Below are positions 53,989-62,589 of a DNA stretch of 64,000 nucleotides, one piece after another. The notes under the pieces were generated by a model. The model was not told where the DNA came from and did not search any database. It was given only the letters and a program-made list of their open reading frames with translations. Positions within the stretch are counted from its first letter, which is position 1. Each line of letters starts with the position of its first letter. The position numbers and the translations under genes were made by a program. Source of the stretch: Simplicispira lacusdiani (lineage in GTDB: Bacteria; Pseudomonadota; Gammaproteobacteria; Burkholderiales; Burkholderiaceae_C); the NCBI RefSeq assembly GCF_003604195.1, contig NZ_QXGR01000001.1, positions 310,001 to 374,000 on the forward strand. Reading direction: 5' to 3'.

Positions 53989-54134
53989 CTCCCGTCCTGC
54001 CCAGCGCCCTGGCGCCCGCATGGCGGTGGGGAGTGTGACTTCCCGCTTGATGCCCCCACCCGGGGAGCCGCCATGGGCAGGCCACCGGAGTGACCCGATT
54101 TTTGGACTTAAGAGAAAGAGAAGCGGAGATGGAT

Positions 54135-54554
54135 ATGCCACTTCGTAAGGACCAGGAAAACCCATTGCGCGGAGTGCGCGCCAACATCGTGCAGTCGATC
54201 CGCGCTTTCCGCGTGCAGGACCTGCAGGATGCGGCCGCAACGCTGGGGCAGCACTTCCTTTACGCCAACCTCGCCCATGCGCAATCCAAGCAGGACGTGC
54301 TGGACCTGATCGCGCAGCAGTTCACCTTCCCGTCGCACTTCGGCAAGAACTTCGACGCGCTGTCGGACTGCCTGACCGACCCCTTGCACAAGTCCGGTCC
54401 GCAACCGGGCTTCATCGTGGTGCTGGAGCAGATTCCAGCCACGGCGAAATTCGACAAGGAAGCACGCGAGCAGCTGCTCGATGTGTTCCGCGATGCGGCG
54501 GACTACTGGGGCGACCGGAAAATTCCGTTCCGCTGTTTCTATTCTTTTCTGTAG
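54135..54554 (+). CDS. Barstar-family ribonuclease inhibitor
   Basis: A 139-residue cytoplasmic protein with a barstar domain (about residues 40-130). The interface helix reads HFGKNFDALSDCL, where Bacillus barstar has YYGENLDALWDCL. Asp39 and Cys40 equivalents are kept but the Tyr29, Tyr30 and Trp38 equivalents have become His, Phe and Ser, which suggests a co-evolved, different interface. It protects the cell from the adjacent RNase. GGAG six bases upstream supports this start; another ATG lies six bases earlier. Confidence 0.9.
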   Translation: MPLRKDQENPLRGVRANIVQSIRAFRVQDLQDAAATLGQHFLYANLAHAQSKQDVLDLIAQQFTFPSHFGKNFDALSDCLTDPLHKSGPQPGFIVVLEQIPATAKFDKEAREQLLDVFRDAADYWGDRKIPFRCFYSFL

Positions 54555-54587
54555 CCCGTTCTGCAACCAACAGCCAGGCAGAACGGG
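54555..54587. repeat. Perfect inverted repeat after the barstar gene
   Basis: CCCGTTCTGC and GCAGAACGGG, 10-bp perfect arms around 13 bases, starting at the base after the barstar stop. No U-tract follows, so it may stabilise the mRNA end or mark a Rho-dependent end rather than act as an intrinsic terminator. Confidence 0.6.
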
Positions 54588-54643
54588 CGAACGAGGCTAC
54601 CGAGGCACCTTCCGCGGTGCAAGGCATCGAGCTGGGAGCGGAC

Positions 54644-54745
54644 ATGGCCGAGAAGATGCCCACCGACAAGTTGGTCGACATCTCCCCGTTGGCGCTGCGC
54701 ATGAGCAGCCCCTTCAACTCCGGCTACTGGCTCACCGCGGCCTGA
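54644..54745 (+). CDS. Possible small protein of 33 residues, unidentified
   Basis: A short frame with GGGAG five bases before its ATG encodes MAEKMPTDKLVDISPLAL and ends in SGYWLTAA. The composition is protein-like and the same frame stays open back into the end of the barstar gene, so it could be a small protein or the tail of a decayed gene. I do not recognise it. A good terminator follows 20 bp later, which would fit an expressed unit. Confidence 0.25.
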   Translation: MAEKMPTDKLVDISPLALRMSSPFNSGYWLTAA

Positions 54746-54765
54746 CCGTCCCGGCGACTCCCTTG

Positions 54766-54798
54766 CAAACCCGTCCTCGCGACGGGTTTGTGCTTTTT
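54766..54798 (+). terminator. Rho-independent terminator before radA
   Basis: A perfect 10-bp stem (CAAACCCGTC / GACGGGTTTG) with a 5-base loop and five T residues shortly after. It would end the RNase-barstar unit 46 bp before radA. Confidence 0.88.
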
Positions 54799-54843
54799 GG
54801 CGCGCCGCTATAGTCGGCGGTCACCGCTACGCGTTCCTCCTCC

Positions 54844-56223
54844 ATGTCCAAGGAAAAAACCACCTTCACCTGTGCCGAATGTGGCGGCAGCACGCCCAAA
54901 TGGCTCGGCAAGTGTCCGCATTGCAATGCCTGGAACACTCTCGCGGAGACCGTGGTCGAGACCGGCGGCGGGCGCAATCGCTACAGCACGCCGCAACATG
55001 CGGGCTGGAACATGGCACAGGCCGTGGCACCGCTGTCCGCGATCGAAGCCACGGAGGTGGCGCGCACGCCCAGCGGCATCGAGGAGCTCGATCGCGTGCT
55101 CGGCGGCGGAGTCGTCGAAGGCGGCGTGGTGCTGATCGGCGGCGACCCGGGCATCGGCAAGTCCACGCTGCTGCTGCAGGCGCTCGACGCGCTGCAGCGT
55201 GCTGGCCTGCCCACGCTCTACGTGACGGGCGAGGAAAGCGGTGCGCAGGTAGCGCTGCGCTCGCGCCGCCTCGGCCTGAACCAGAGCCAGGTGAACGTGC
55301 TGGCCGAGATCCAGCTGGAGAAGATCCTGGCCACGGTGGAGGCCACGCAGCCCGCCGTGGCGGTGATCGATTCGATCCAGACTGTGTATTCCGACCAGCT
55401 GACCTCGGCGCCCGGCTCCGTGGCCCAGGTGCGCGAGTGTGCCGCGCACCTCACCCGCGCGGCCAAGGCCACGGGCGTGGCCATTGTGCTCGTGGGCCAT
55501 GTCACCAAGGAAGGGGCACTGGCCGGGCCGCGCGTGCTCGAACACATGGTCGACACGGTGCTGTATTTCGAGGGCGACACGCATTCGAGCTACCGCCTCG
55601 TGCGGGCCATCAAGAACCGCTTCGGTGCCGTGAACGAGATCGGTGTGTTCGCCATGACCGAGCGTGGCCTCAAGGGCGTCACCAACCCGAGCGCCATCTT
55701 CCTGAGCCAGCACAGCGAGCCGGTGCCAGGCAGCTGCGTGCTCGTCACGCTGGAGGGCACGCGCCCCCTGCTGGTCGAAATTCAGGCGCTGGTCGATGGC
55801 GGCGGCCCGAGTCCGCGCCGACTGTCCGTGGGACTGGAGCGCGACCGCCTGGCCATGCTGCTGGCAGTGCTGCACCGCCACGCCGGCGTGGCCTGCGCGG
55901 ACCAGGATGTGTTCGTCAATGCCGTCGGAGGCGTGCGCATCAGCGAACCTGCCGCGGACCTGGCCGCGATGCTGGCCATCACCTCCAGCCTGCGCGGCCG
56001 GGCACTGCCCAAGGGTTTCATTGCCTTCGGCGAGGTCGGGCTGGCGGGCGAGGTGCGGCCCGCACCGCGCGGACAGGAGCGGCTCAAGGAGGCGGCCAAG
56101 CTGGGGTTCACGGTGGCGGTGGTGCCCAAGGCCAATGCGCCGCGCCAGCCCATCCCCGGGCTGGAGATCCACCCGGTCGAGCGCATCGAGGAGGCCATGG
56201 AGGTGGTGCGCGGCCTCGCCTGA
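54844..56223 (+). CDS. radA: DNA repair protein RadA
   Basis: A 459-residue protein. It has an N-terminal zinc finger (CAEC with CPHC, residues 10-27), a RecA-like ATPase with Walker A GGDPGIGKS, the RadA-specific KNRFG motif, and a C-terminal Lon-protease-like domain (about 290-455). It helps branch migration during recombination. It has its own unit after a terminator; no clear ribosome site is visible apart from CTCC-rich sequence. Confidence 0.96.
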   Translation: MSKEKTTFTCAECGGSTPKWLGKCPHCNAWNTLAETVVETGGGRNRYSTPQHAGWNMAQAVAPLSAIEATEVARTPSGIEELDRVLGGGVVEGGVVLIGGDPGIGKSTLLLQALDALQRAGLPTLYVTGEESGAQVALRSRRLGLNQSQVNVLAEIQLEKILATVEATQPAVAVIDSIQTVYSDQLTSAPGSVAQVRECAAHLTRAAKATGVAIVLVGHVTKEGALAGPRVLEHMVDTVLYFEGDTHSSYRLVRAIKNRFGAVNEIGVFAMTERGLKGVTNPSAIFLSQHSEPVPGSCVLVTLEGTRPLLVEIQALVDGGGPSPRRLSVGLERDRLAMLLAVLHRHAGVACADQDVFVNAVGGVRISEPAADLAAMLAITSSLRGRALPKGFIAFGEVGLAGEVRPAPRGQERLKEAAKLGFTVAVVPKANAPRQPIPGLEIHPVERIEEAMEVVRGLA

Positions 56224-56279
56224 GCACCGTACGTGCTTTCCACGACGGCCCCGGTGGCCCGGCATAAGACAATCCGCGC

Positions 56280-56705
56280 ATGAACTGGCGAAATGCATGG
56301 GTGCCCCTGGTGGGTGCGGTCCTGGTGGTGGCGTCCTACCGGACTTACGGGTGGATGGGCGTGGCTGGCGCGGTGGGCCTGTTGCTGATGTGGCTGCTGC
56401 TGCACTTCACGCGGCTCATGACGGTGCTCAAGAAGGCGGCGGACAGTCCCATGGGCCATGTGGGCAGCGCGGTGATGCTCAACGCACGGCTGCGCGTGGG
56501 CGTGAGCCTGATGCATGTCATCGCGATGACCCGGTCCCTGGGGGTGCTGCAGTCGCGGGAGAACGAACAGCCCGAGGTCTACCGCTGGACCGACGCCGGC
56601 GGATCGCACGTGACCTGCGAGTTCCAGCATGGCCGCCTGTTGGCCTGGACATTGGTGCGGCCGACGCCGCCCGACACGGGCCAGGCCGGGGTGCCGGCGC
56701 CGTAA
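56280..56705 (+). CDS. Uncharacterised membrane protein
   Basis: A 141-residue protein with two adjacent predicted helices (about 7-23 and 26-46), then a cytoplasmic domain of about 90 residues with SAVMLNARLRVGVSLMHVI and YRWTDAGGSHVTCEF. I know similar proteins only as hypothetical, or as doubtful glycerate kinase annotations, in Comamonadaceae. It lies 56 bp after radA, on the same strand. Confidence 0.78.
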   Translation: MNWRNAWVPLVGAVLVVASYRTYGWMGVAGAVGLLLMWLLLHFTRLMTVLKKAADSPMGHVGSAVMLNARLRVGVSLMHVIAMTRSLGVLQSRENEQPEVYRWTDAGGSHVTCEFQHGRLLAWTLVRPTPPDTGQAGVPAP

Positions 56706-56745
56706 AATCGAAAGTTCCGCGAACACAGCAACCCAAAGGAACCCC

Positions 56746-57684
56746 ATGAGCCCCGTAGTTCCCTCGATGGCCGACCGTGACGGCAAGATCTGGATGGACG
56801 GCCAGATGGTCGACTGGCGCGACGCCAAGATCCATGTGCTGACCCACACGCTGCACTACGGCTGTGGCGCCTTTGAAGGCGTGCGCGCCTACAACACCGC
56901 CAACGGCACGGCGATCTTCCGCCTGGAAGAGCACACCGAGCGCCTGTTCAACAGCGCCAAGATCCTGCGCATGAAGATCCCGTTCACCCAGGAAGAGGTG
57001 AACGAGGCGCAGAAGGCCGTGGTGCGCGAGAACAAGCTCGAATCATGCTACCTGCGCCCCCTGACCTGGATCGGCGACAAGAAGCTCGGCGTCTCGCCCA
57101 AGGGCAACACCATCCATCTCATGGTCGCGGCCTGGGCCTGGGGCGCCTATCTGGGCGAGGAAGGCATGAAGCGCGGCATCCGCGTCAAGACCAGCAGCTA
57201 CACGCGCCACCACGTCAACATCACGATGACGCAGGCCAAGGCGGTGAGCAACTACACCAACTCCATCCTGGCCAACATGGAAGCCACGGACGAGGGCTAC
57301 GACGAGGCCTTGCTGCTCGACAGCGCGGGCTTCGTGTCCGAAGGCGCGGGCGAGAACATCTTCGTCATCAAGAACGGCGTGATCTACACGCCCGACCTGT
57401 CGGCCGGCGCGCTCAACGGCATCACGCGCAACACCGTGTTCCACATCGCCAAGGACCTGGGCCTGGAGATCGTCCAGAAGCGCATCACGCGCGACGAGGT
57501 CTACATCGCCGATGAAGCCTTCTTCACCGGCACGGCCGCCGAGGTCACGCCGATCCGCGAACTCGACCGCATCGAGATCGGCGCGGGCAGCCGCGGCCCC
57601 ATCACCGAGAAGATCCAGAGCGCGTTCTTTGACATCGTCAACGGCCGCAACCCCCGCTACGCCCATTGGCTCACCAAGGTCTGA
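56746..57684 (+). CDS. ilvE: Branched-chain amino acid aminotransferase
   Basis: A 312-residue fold-type IV PLP enzyme. The Schiff-base lysine is in TQAKAVSNYTNS (near residue 165), with the substrate loop GCGAFEGVRAY and the C-terminal cofactor loop FFTGTAAEVTPI. It makes valine, leucine and isoleucine from their keto acids. AAAGGA five bases before the ATG sets the start. It is followed after two bases by the small zinc-protein gene. Confidence 0.96.
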   Translation: MSPVVPSMADRDGKIWMDGQMVDWRDAKIHVLTHTLHYGCGAFEGVRAYNTANGTAIFRLEEHTERLFNSAKILRMKIPFTQEEVNEAQKAVVRENKLESCYLRPLTWIGDKKLGVSPKGNTIHLMVAAWAWGAYLGEEGMKRGIRVKTSSYTRHHVNITMTQAKAVSNYTNSILANMEATDEGYDEALLLDSAGFVSEGAGENIFVIKNGVIYTPDLSAGALNGITRNTVFHIAKDLGLEIVQKRITRDEVYIADEAFFTGTAAEVTPIRELDRIEIGAGSRGPITEKIQSAFFDIVNGRNPRYAHWLTKV

Positions 57685-57686
57685 AC

Positions 57687-57893
57687 ATGTCCCAAGCCGT
57701 CGTTGAATTGCAGGCCCAAGATCTCAACCACCAGGGCGGGGTGCACTGCCCCAGTCCGAAAGCGGACATGCAGCTCTGGAACAGCCATCCCCGGGTCTAT
57801 CTGGACGTGGCTCGCACTGGCGAGGCCAAGTGCCCGTATTGCGGCACGGTGTACCGCCTCAAGGCAGGAGAGGTCGTCAGGGGCGCTCATTGA
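57687..57893 (+). CDS. Small CHCC-type zinc-finger protein
   Basis: A 68-residue protein. Its metal site is a histidine/cysteine set: C in HCPSP, H in NSHPRVYL, and CPYC in AKCPYCGTVYRL. It resembles the bacterial relatives of the complex I subunit NDUFS6, but its role is not known. It is translationally close to ilvE (two bases) and to the methyltransferase-glycosyltransferase gene (two bases), so all three could share a message. Confidence 0.88.
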   Translation: MSQAVVELQAQDLNHQGGVHCPSPKADMQLWNSHPRVYLDVARTGEAKCPYCGTVYRLKAGEVVRGAH

Positions 57894-57895
57894 GC

Positions 57896-59794
57896 ATGGA
57901 CGAGGCCGTGGCTCCGGGCATGGCGATGATGCCGCCGCAGGGCACGGCCACCGCCATCGACACGGGGCTGAGGGTCTCGTTCGGGGTCTACTGGTTCAAG
58001 CTCCTGCATCCGCTGCTGGAGCGGCGGGGGCGGTTTTTCCTCCAAGGCCGCCAGCGCCGGCGCTATTTCGTCATGCCGGGCGACTATGTCAGCGGATACA
58101 CCGCCAAATTCGGCTCCTTCGAGGCGGAAGAGATTGCCGTGGCCCGGCAGGTCTGCCTGCGCGGACTGGGCGCCGAGCGCCTGGCGCGCAGCACCATGGT
58201 GGACCTGGGGTGCCACATCGGCAACTACAGCGTCGAGCTGGGGGCTGCCTTTGGCGGGGTGGTCGCGGTGGATGCCGTGCAGAGCTATGCCCATGTGGCC
58301 CGTGCCAACCTGGCCTGGAACGGCCTGGAACACAAGTCCACCGTTGTCTGCGCGGCCATTTCGGACCGCGAGGGCGAGGTGCGGCTGCACATGGAGCGCC
58401 ATGGCAACCTCGGCCACGCCCGCGTGAGCCAGGAGGGCGATGCCGCTGGCGGCGCCACGGCCGTGGTGCCCGCCGAGACGCTCGATGCCTTGGTACGGCG
58501 CCTGGGCATCCTGGATGTGTCGTTCATCAAGTTCGATATCGAAGGCCACGAGATCGCGGCCCTGCAGGGGGCGCTGCAGACCATCCGCCAGCACGCGCCC
58601 GTGGTCCAGGTGGAAGTGGACAAGGGCAACCTGCCGGCCGTGCTCGACCGGATGCGCCAGACCGGCGTGGCCTACGAGGCCTGGCAGGTGGTGCGCGGCA
58701 GCCCCGCGCGCAAGAGCGCGCTGTCGCGGCTGTGGACGGCCTTGCGCGCCGGGGGCAACCCGGTTTTCGTGCAGAAGCTGACCGGGGAGGAGGCCAATGC
58801 GCGTCAACTGCCTTGCGTGCTGCTGGTGCCCGTGGCCATGCAGGTCGACTGGCGGGCGCTGTTTCCCGTGCCGGCCCCCACCCTGGAGCCCACGCCTGCC
58901 CCGGCGGTCGCGCGCGCTTGCGACCCTGGCGCAGGGCCACATCCCTTGCACGAGGTGACGGCCGTGGTCGTCACCTACAACAGCGCGCACTGCATCGAAA
59001 CCCTGGCGCGGTCGTTGGCCGCCTGGCCGCACGCCATCGTGGTGGACAACGGCAGCCACGATGGAACGCGCGCTCAGGTGGAGCGGTTCATGCCCCGTGC
59101 CCGGTGGATCGGGCTGGGCGGCAACCAGGGCTTTGGCGCGGCAAACAACCTGGCGCTGGCGCAGGTGACCACGCCCTACGCCCTGCTGATCAATCCCGAC
59201 TGCCTGGTGGAGACCGGCGATGCCGTGGCCTTGCTGCAAGCCGCGCAGCGCTGGCCGCAGACCGCCGTGGTCGTGCCACAACTCATCGACAGCCAGGGGC
59301 GTGTCCAGTGCAACTACGGCTGGCCTCGCCTGCAATGGGCCTCGCAAGGGGCGCCCGCCGAGGGGCCGCTGTGCGTGGGCAATGCCTGCGGCGCCGTGAT
59401 GCTGCTGCGCCTGGAGGCCCTGCCGACGCGGCAGTGGTTCGATACGCGTTTCTTCCTGTACTACGAAGACGAGGATTTGTGCCTGCGGCTGTTCCAGGCC
59501 GGGCAAGGGGTGGTGGTCGAGCCGTCCGTGCGGGTGTTCCATGCGAACCGGGGCTCGGTGCGGGGGCCACGGCCCCTCAAGGTCGAATACCAGCGCGGCC
59601 GGCACCATGCCATGTCCAAGATCCTTTTCACCGCCAAGCACCTGGGCGAGGCGGCCGCCCGCAGGCAGCGCCGCGTGGCCCGTCTCCAGGCCGTGGCCGT
59701 GTTGCTGTTGCGGATGCTGCTGCCTTCGCCGAAGCACATGGCGCGGGCCTGGGGGCGTGTCGTGGGGTTCTGGCAGGCGCCATCCCGGTATTGA
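57896..59794 (+). CDS. FkbM methyltransferase-GT2 glycosyltransferase fusion
   Basis: A 632-residue protein. Residues about 95-300 form an FkbM-type SAM methyltransferase (MVDLGCHIGNYSVELG, then FDIEGHEIAALQGA). After a Pro-rich linker, residues about 355-620 form a GT2 glycosyltransferase with TAVVVTYNSA, the NPD variant of the metal motif in INPDCL, and FLYYEDEDLCLR. The GT2 part resembles rhamnosyltransferases. It probably glycosylates and methylates a surface glycan. The start was chosen two bases after the previous stop. An O-antigen ligase-like gene follows. Confidence 0.9.
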   Translation: MDEAVAPGMAMMPPQGTATAIDTGLRVSFGVYWFKLLHPLLERRGRFFLQGRQRRRYFVMPGDYVSGYTAKFGSFEAEEIAVARQVCLRGLGAERLARSTMVDLGCHIGNYSVELGAAFGGVVAVDAVQSYAHVARANLAWNGLEHKSTVVCAAISDREGEVRLHMERHGNLGHARVSQEGDAAGGATAVVPAETLDALVRRLGILDVSFIKFDIEGHEIAALQGALQTIRQHAPVVQVEVDKGNLPAVLDRMRQTGVAYEAWQVVRGSPARKSALSRLWTALRAGGNPVFVQKLTGEEANARQLPCVLLVPVAMQVDWRALFPVPAPTLEPTPAPAVARACDPGAGPHPLHEVTAVVVTYNSAHCIETLARSLAAWPHAIVVDNGSHDGTRAQVERFMPRARWIGLGGNQGFGAANNLALAQVTTPYALLINPDCLVETGDAVALLQAAQRWPQTAVVVPQLIDSQGRVQCNYGWPRLQWASQGAPAEGPLCVGNACGAVMLLRLEALPTRQWFDTRFFLYYEDEDLCLRLFQAGQGVVVEPSVRVFHANRGSVRGPRPLKVEYQRGRHHAMSKILFTAKHLGEAAARRQRRVARLQAVAVLLLRMLLPSPKHMARAWGRVVGFWQAPSRY

Positions 59795-59848
59795 ACCGCG
59801 CGGGCTCCTGAGGCACCTGGTAGCGGGACCGCGCACCACTTGAACACC

Positions 59849-61123
59849 ATGCGGGCACTGGCTCATCCTCTTCAAAACACGGCAGGCGCTTTGTTGGTGG
59901 CGCTGGCGTTCGCCATCCCCGTATCGAATGCGCTGACCAGCGTGGCGGCAGCGGCTTTCGTGGCCGTGATGGTGCTGGGCCAGGTGGCCGGAAGCTGGCG
60001 TGGACGCTGGGCCCTGGTGCTGCGGCACCCGGTGAGCCTGACCAGCCTGGCGCTGTTCGGCAGCGTGCTCTTGGCCTCCGCCTGGACCTCCGCTGCGCCG
60101 CAAGCCGCGGCAAGTCAGGCGATGCGCAATGCCTCCCTGCTGCTGCTGCCGCTGTTCGCTGTGGCGTTGTGGGATTCCGTCTGGGTGCGGCGCTGCCTGC
60201 AGGCGTTCTCCGTGGCGATGGTGCTGACGCTGGTGCTGTCGTTCGCCCATGCGCTCTGGGGGCTCGCTGGCGCCGGTTCCTGGCCGCTGCCCTACAAGGG
60301 GGGAGGCGATGCGATTTTCCATGTGCACATCACGCACAACGTGCTCATGTCCGTGGCGGTGCTGCTGTGGCTGGGGCAGGCGCTCGCCGACCACGGTCTG
60401 CGGCCGGCCCGGCGCGGGGCCCTGGGGCTGCTGGCGGCATTGGCCGTGTTCAATATCCTCTGGATGGTGCCTGGCCGCACGGGGTATGCCACCTTGCTGG
60501 CGGGTCTGCTGGTGCTGGCGTTGGCGTGCTGTCCGCGCCGGTGGCGGGCGCACGGCCTGCTGGGCCTCGTGGCCCTGACCGCGGCCGCGCTGTGGATGTC
60601 GGACAGCGTGCAGGGCCGCCTGGACCGCACCTGGCGCGAAATTCAGGCCTTCGAGGGCGCCGGCAGCGCACAGCGGGGGGACGTGAACCTGGCGGACCAC
60701 CGCCTGGCCATCTGGCGCGAGGCGCTGAAGGTCGTCCAGCAGAGCCCCTTGATCGGCCATGGCACGGGCAGCTACCGCACCGTCTTCTGCGCCTCCGCCC
60801 AGCCCCCGGACATGTGCAGCTATGGAGGTGGAAAGCACCCGCACAACCAGTTCCTGTTCGCCGCCATCGAAGGGGGGATGCTGGGTGTCGCATGCTATGC
60901 GGCCTGGCTGCTGGCCTTGGGCCTCGCCCTCTGGCGGCAGCGTGGCCAAGGCCCCCTGGGGGCCATCGGACCGGGCCTGTGGGTGGTCTGGGTGGTGTAC
61001 GGCATGGTCGATACGCCACTGCAGTTGCTCACCGAGCGGCATTTTTTTCCGCTTTTCCTGGTCCTGCTGCTGTTCCCGCCACTGGCCTTGCGCCACCCGC
61101 CCCCGCTCCCCGAGCCGCGCTGA
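59849..61123 (+). CDS. O-antigen ligase family (Wzy/WaaL-type) membrane protein
   Basis: A 424-residue inner-membrane protein with about ten predicted helices and the large periplasmic loop with the Wzy_C features LIGHGTGSYRT and KHPHNQFL. It would ligate or polymerise O-antigen, or attach sugars to another acceptor. A TTG nine bases earlier is an alternative start; neither start has a clear ribosome site. The preceding methyltransferase-GT2 gene suggests a shared role in surface glycans. Confidence 0.88.
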   Translation: MRALAHPLQNTAGALLVALAFAIPVSNALTSVAAAAFVAVMVLGQVAGSWRGRWALVLRHPVSLTSLALFGSVLLASAWTSAAPQAAASQAMRNASLLLLPLFAVALWDSVWVRRCLQAFSVAMVLTLVLSFAHALWGLAGAGSWPLPYKGGGDAIFHVHITHNVLMSVAVLLWLGQALADHGLRPARRGALGLLAALAVFNILWMVPGRTGYATLLAGLLVLALACCPRRWRAHGLLGLVALTAAALWMSDSVQGRLDRTWREIQAFEGAGSAQRGDVNLADHRLAIWREALKVVQQSPLIGHGTGSYRTVFCASAQPPDMCSYGGGKHPHNQFLFAAIEGGMLGVACYAAWLLALGLALWRQRGQGPLGAIGPGLWVVWVVYGMVDTPLQLLTERHFFPLFLVLLLFPPLALRHPPPLPEPR

Positions 61124-61135
61124 GAGCGCTGAGAG

Positions 61136-61268
61136 CGCTGGCGCGCGCGCAGGCCGCCGCCAGCGCGTCTCCGGAGGCCAACGCCATGGGCGCCAGGGCG
61201 ATCGGGGTGGCCAGGCCAAAACGGCGGGTGAAGCGGGTGGTGAGCGCGGGAGAGATCATGGCGGGCAT
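61136..61268 (-). pseudogene. N-terminal remnant of a nitronate monooxygenase
   Basis: On the reverse strand a short frame reads RFTRRFGLATPIALAPMALA and then SGDALAAACARA, which matches the conserved N-terminal strand and FMN-contact region of nitronate monooxygenases. After about 40 residues the match ends in a run of ALSALSA, coded by gctgagagc tandem repeats, and the next gene begins. The remaining 270-odd residues of the enzyme are absent. I read it as a truncated relic. Confidence 0.55.
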
Positions 61269-61396
61269 CGTGGGCTGGCGTGCCGGGGCCGGCCAACGCA
61301 TTCTTTCCATGGCCGCTGCCGGCGGCGATGGACTATAGTTTTCAGGACGTTCGCCGGGCGCTCGCCCGGCGCGGCCCCGTCATCCGACGCAACACC

Positions 61397-62581
61397 ATGC
61401 CTGTCGATATTCCGACCCTTCTGCTGGTTTTCCCCGTGGTGGCGCTTGCCATGGCGCTGGCCGTGCTGATCGTCGCCTGGGGCCAGCCGCGCGGTGACGG
61501 GCTGCTGCAATGGGGGGCCGGCCTGCTCATGGTCGCGCTGGCCTTCCCTCTGTTCATCCTGAATATCCGCGCCCACGGCGCGCAGCCTTTCTGGATGGTG
61601 GCGGGCAACGTGCTGCTGTCGCTGTCCTATGCGCTCTCCCTGGCGGCGGTCAGCCGCTTCCATGGCAGGCCCTGTCCGCGCCTGCGCACTCTGCTGCCGG
61701 TGGCGCTGGCCGCCGCCGGGGCGCTCGCCTTCATGCGCCAGCACGAGCTGCGCGTGGCTTTGGGAGGCGTGCTGTTCGGCCTCCAGGGCGCCATGGTGGC
61801 GCACGAGGTTCTGCGCCGGGACAACGCAAGCCTAGGGCGCGGCAGCTGGCTGCTGGCCCTGGGCGCGGGCATGGTGGTGCTGCTCTATGCGCAACGCACC
61901 GTGGGCGTGCTGCTGGGCGGGACGGATGTGGCGCTGCTGCAGGTGCCGCACACCCTGCAGATCGGCAGCCAGCTCCTGGGCCTGGCGGGCCTGGTCTTCA
62001 CCACCCTGGGCTTCATCCTCATGGGCCGGGAGCGTTCCGATGCCGAGCACCAGAAGCTGGCGCGGCTGGACATGCTGACCGGGGTGCCCAACCGGCGGGC
62101 GCTCATGGACGCCCTGGAGCGCATGTTCGCGCAGGCCGTGCGCGAGCGCCAGCCGCTGGCCCTGCTGATGGTGGACATCGACCGGTTCAAGCGCGTCAAC
62201 GACACCTACGGGCACCTGGCCGGCGACGCGGTGCTGGCCGCCGTGGCAAGCTGCCTGGGCGCGGGCCTGCGGACCCAGGACATCCTGGGGCGCTATGGTG
62301 GCGAGGAGTTCCTGGTAGGCCTGCCTGGAACCGATCTGGCGGGGGCGGCGCGCCTGGCCGAGCGCCTGCGCCAGAGCGTGCAGGACATGGCCGTGCCCTG
62401 GGCGGAGCAGTCGCTGCATGTCACCGTGAGCATCGGCGTGCATGCCCAGGTGCCGGCTGGCACGGCCATGGCCGATGCCATGATCGATGCCGCCGACCAG
62501 GCCATGTACGCCGCCAAGCGGGCCGGCCGCAACCGGGTGGAAACCCAGCAGGCGGCCGCTTCGGCCGCCGGTCCGGCATAG
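61397..62581 (+). CDS. Membrane-bound diguanylate cyclase
   Basis: A 394-residue protein. About six or seven predicted helices (residues 5-215) precede a cytoplasmic GGDEF domain with an intact GGEEF active site and an RTQD inhibitory-site motif five residues upstream, so feedback-inhibited c-di-GMP synthesis is likely. The sensing domain is of an unknown MASE-like type. The start at MPVDIPTLLL was chosen because the earlier frame is not membrane-like; a TATAGT -10-like hexamer at 61333-61338 supports it. Confidence 0.92.
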   Translation: MPVDIPTLLLVFPVVALAMALAVLIVAWGQPRGDGLLQWGAGLLMVALAFPLFILNIRAHGAQPFWMVAGNVLLSLSYALSLAAVSRFHGRPCPRLRTLLPVALAAAGALAFMRQHELRVALGGVLFGLQGAMVAHEVLRRDNASLGRGSWLLALGAGMVVLLYAQRTVGVLLGGTDVALLQVPHTLQIGSQLLGLAGLVFTTLGFILMGRERSDAEHQKLARLDMLTGVPNRRALMDALERMFAQAVRERQPLALLMVDIDRFKRVNDTYGHLAGDAVLAAVASCLGAGLRTQDILGRYGGEEFLVGLPGTDLAGAARLAERLRQSVQDMAVPWAEQSLHVTVSIGVHAQVPAGTAMADAMIDAADQAMYAAKRAGRNRVETQQAAASAAGPA

Positions 62582-62589
62582 GCGCGGAC

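Noticed and set aside
53584..54554. RNase-barstar pair as a contact-dependent or type VI effector module
   Set aside because: The RNase is short, has an ordinary Sec signal and no PAAR, Rhs, CdiA or VgrG-like part; no secretion genes are near.
57887..61219. Very long open frame antisense to the methyltransferase-GT2 and O-antigen ligase genes
   Set aside because: Low-complexity shadow of two clear genes; no domain is recognisable in it.
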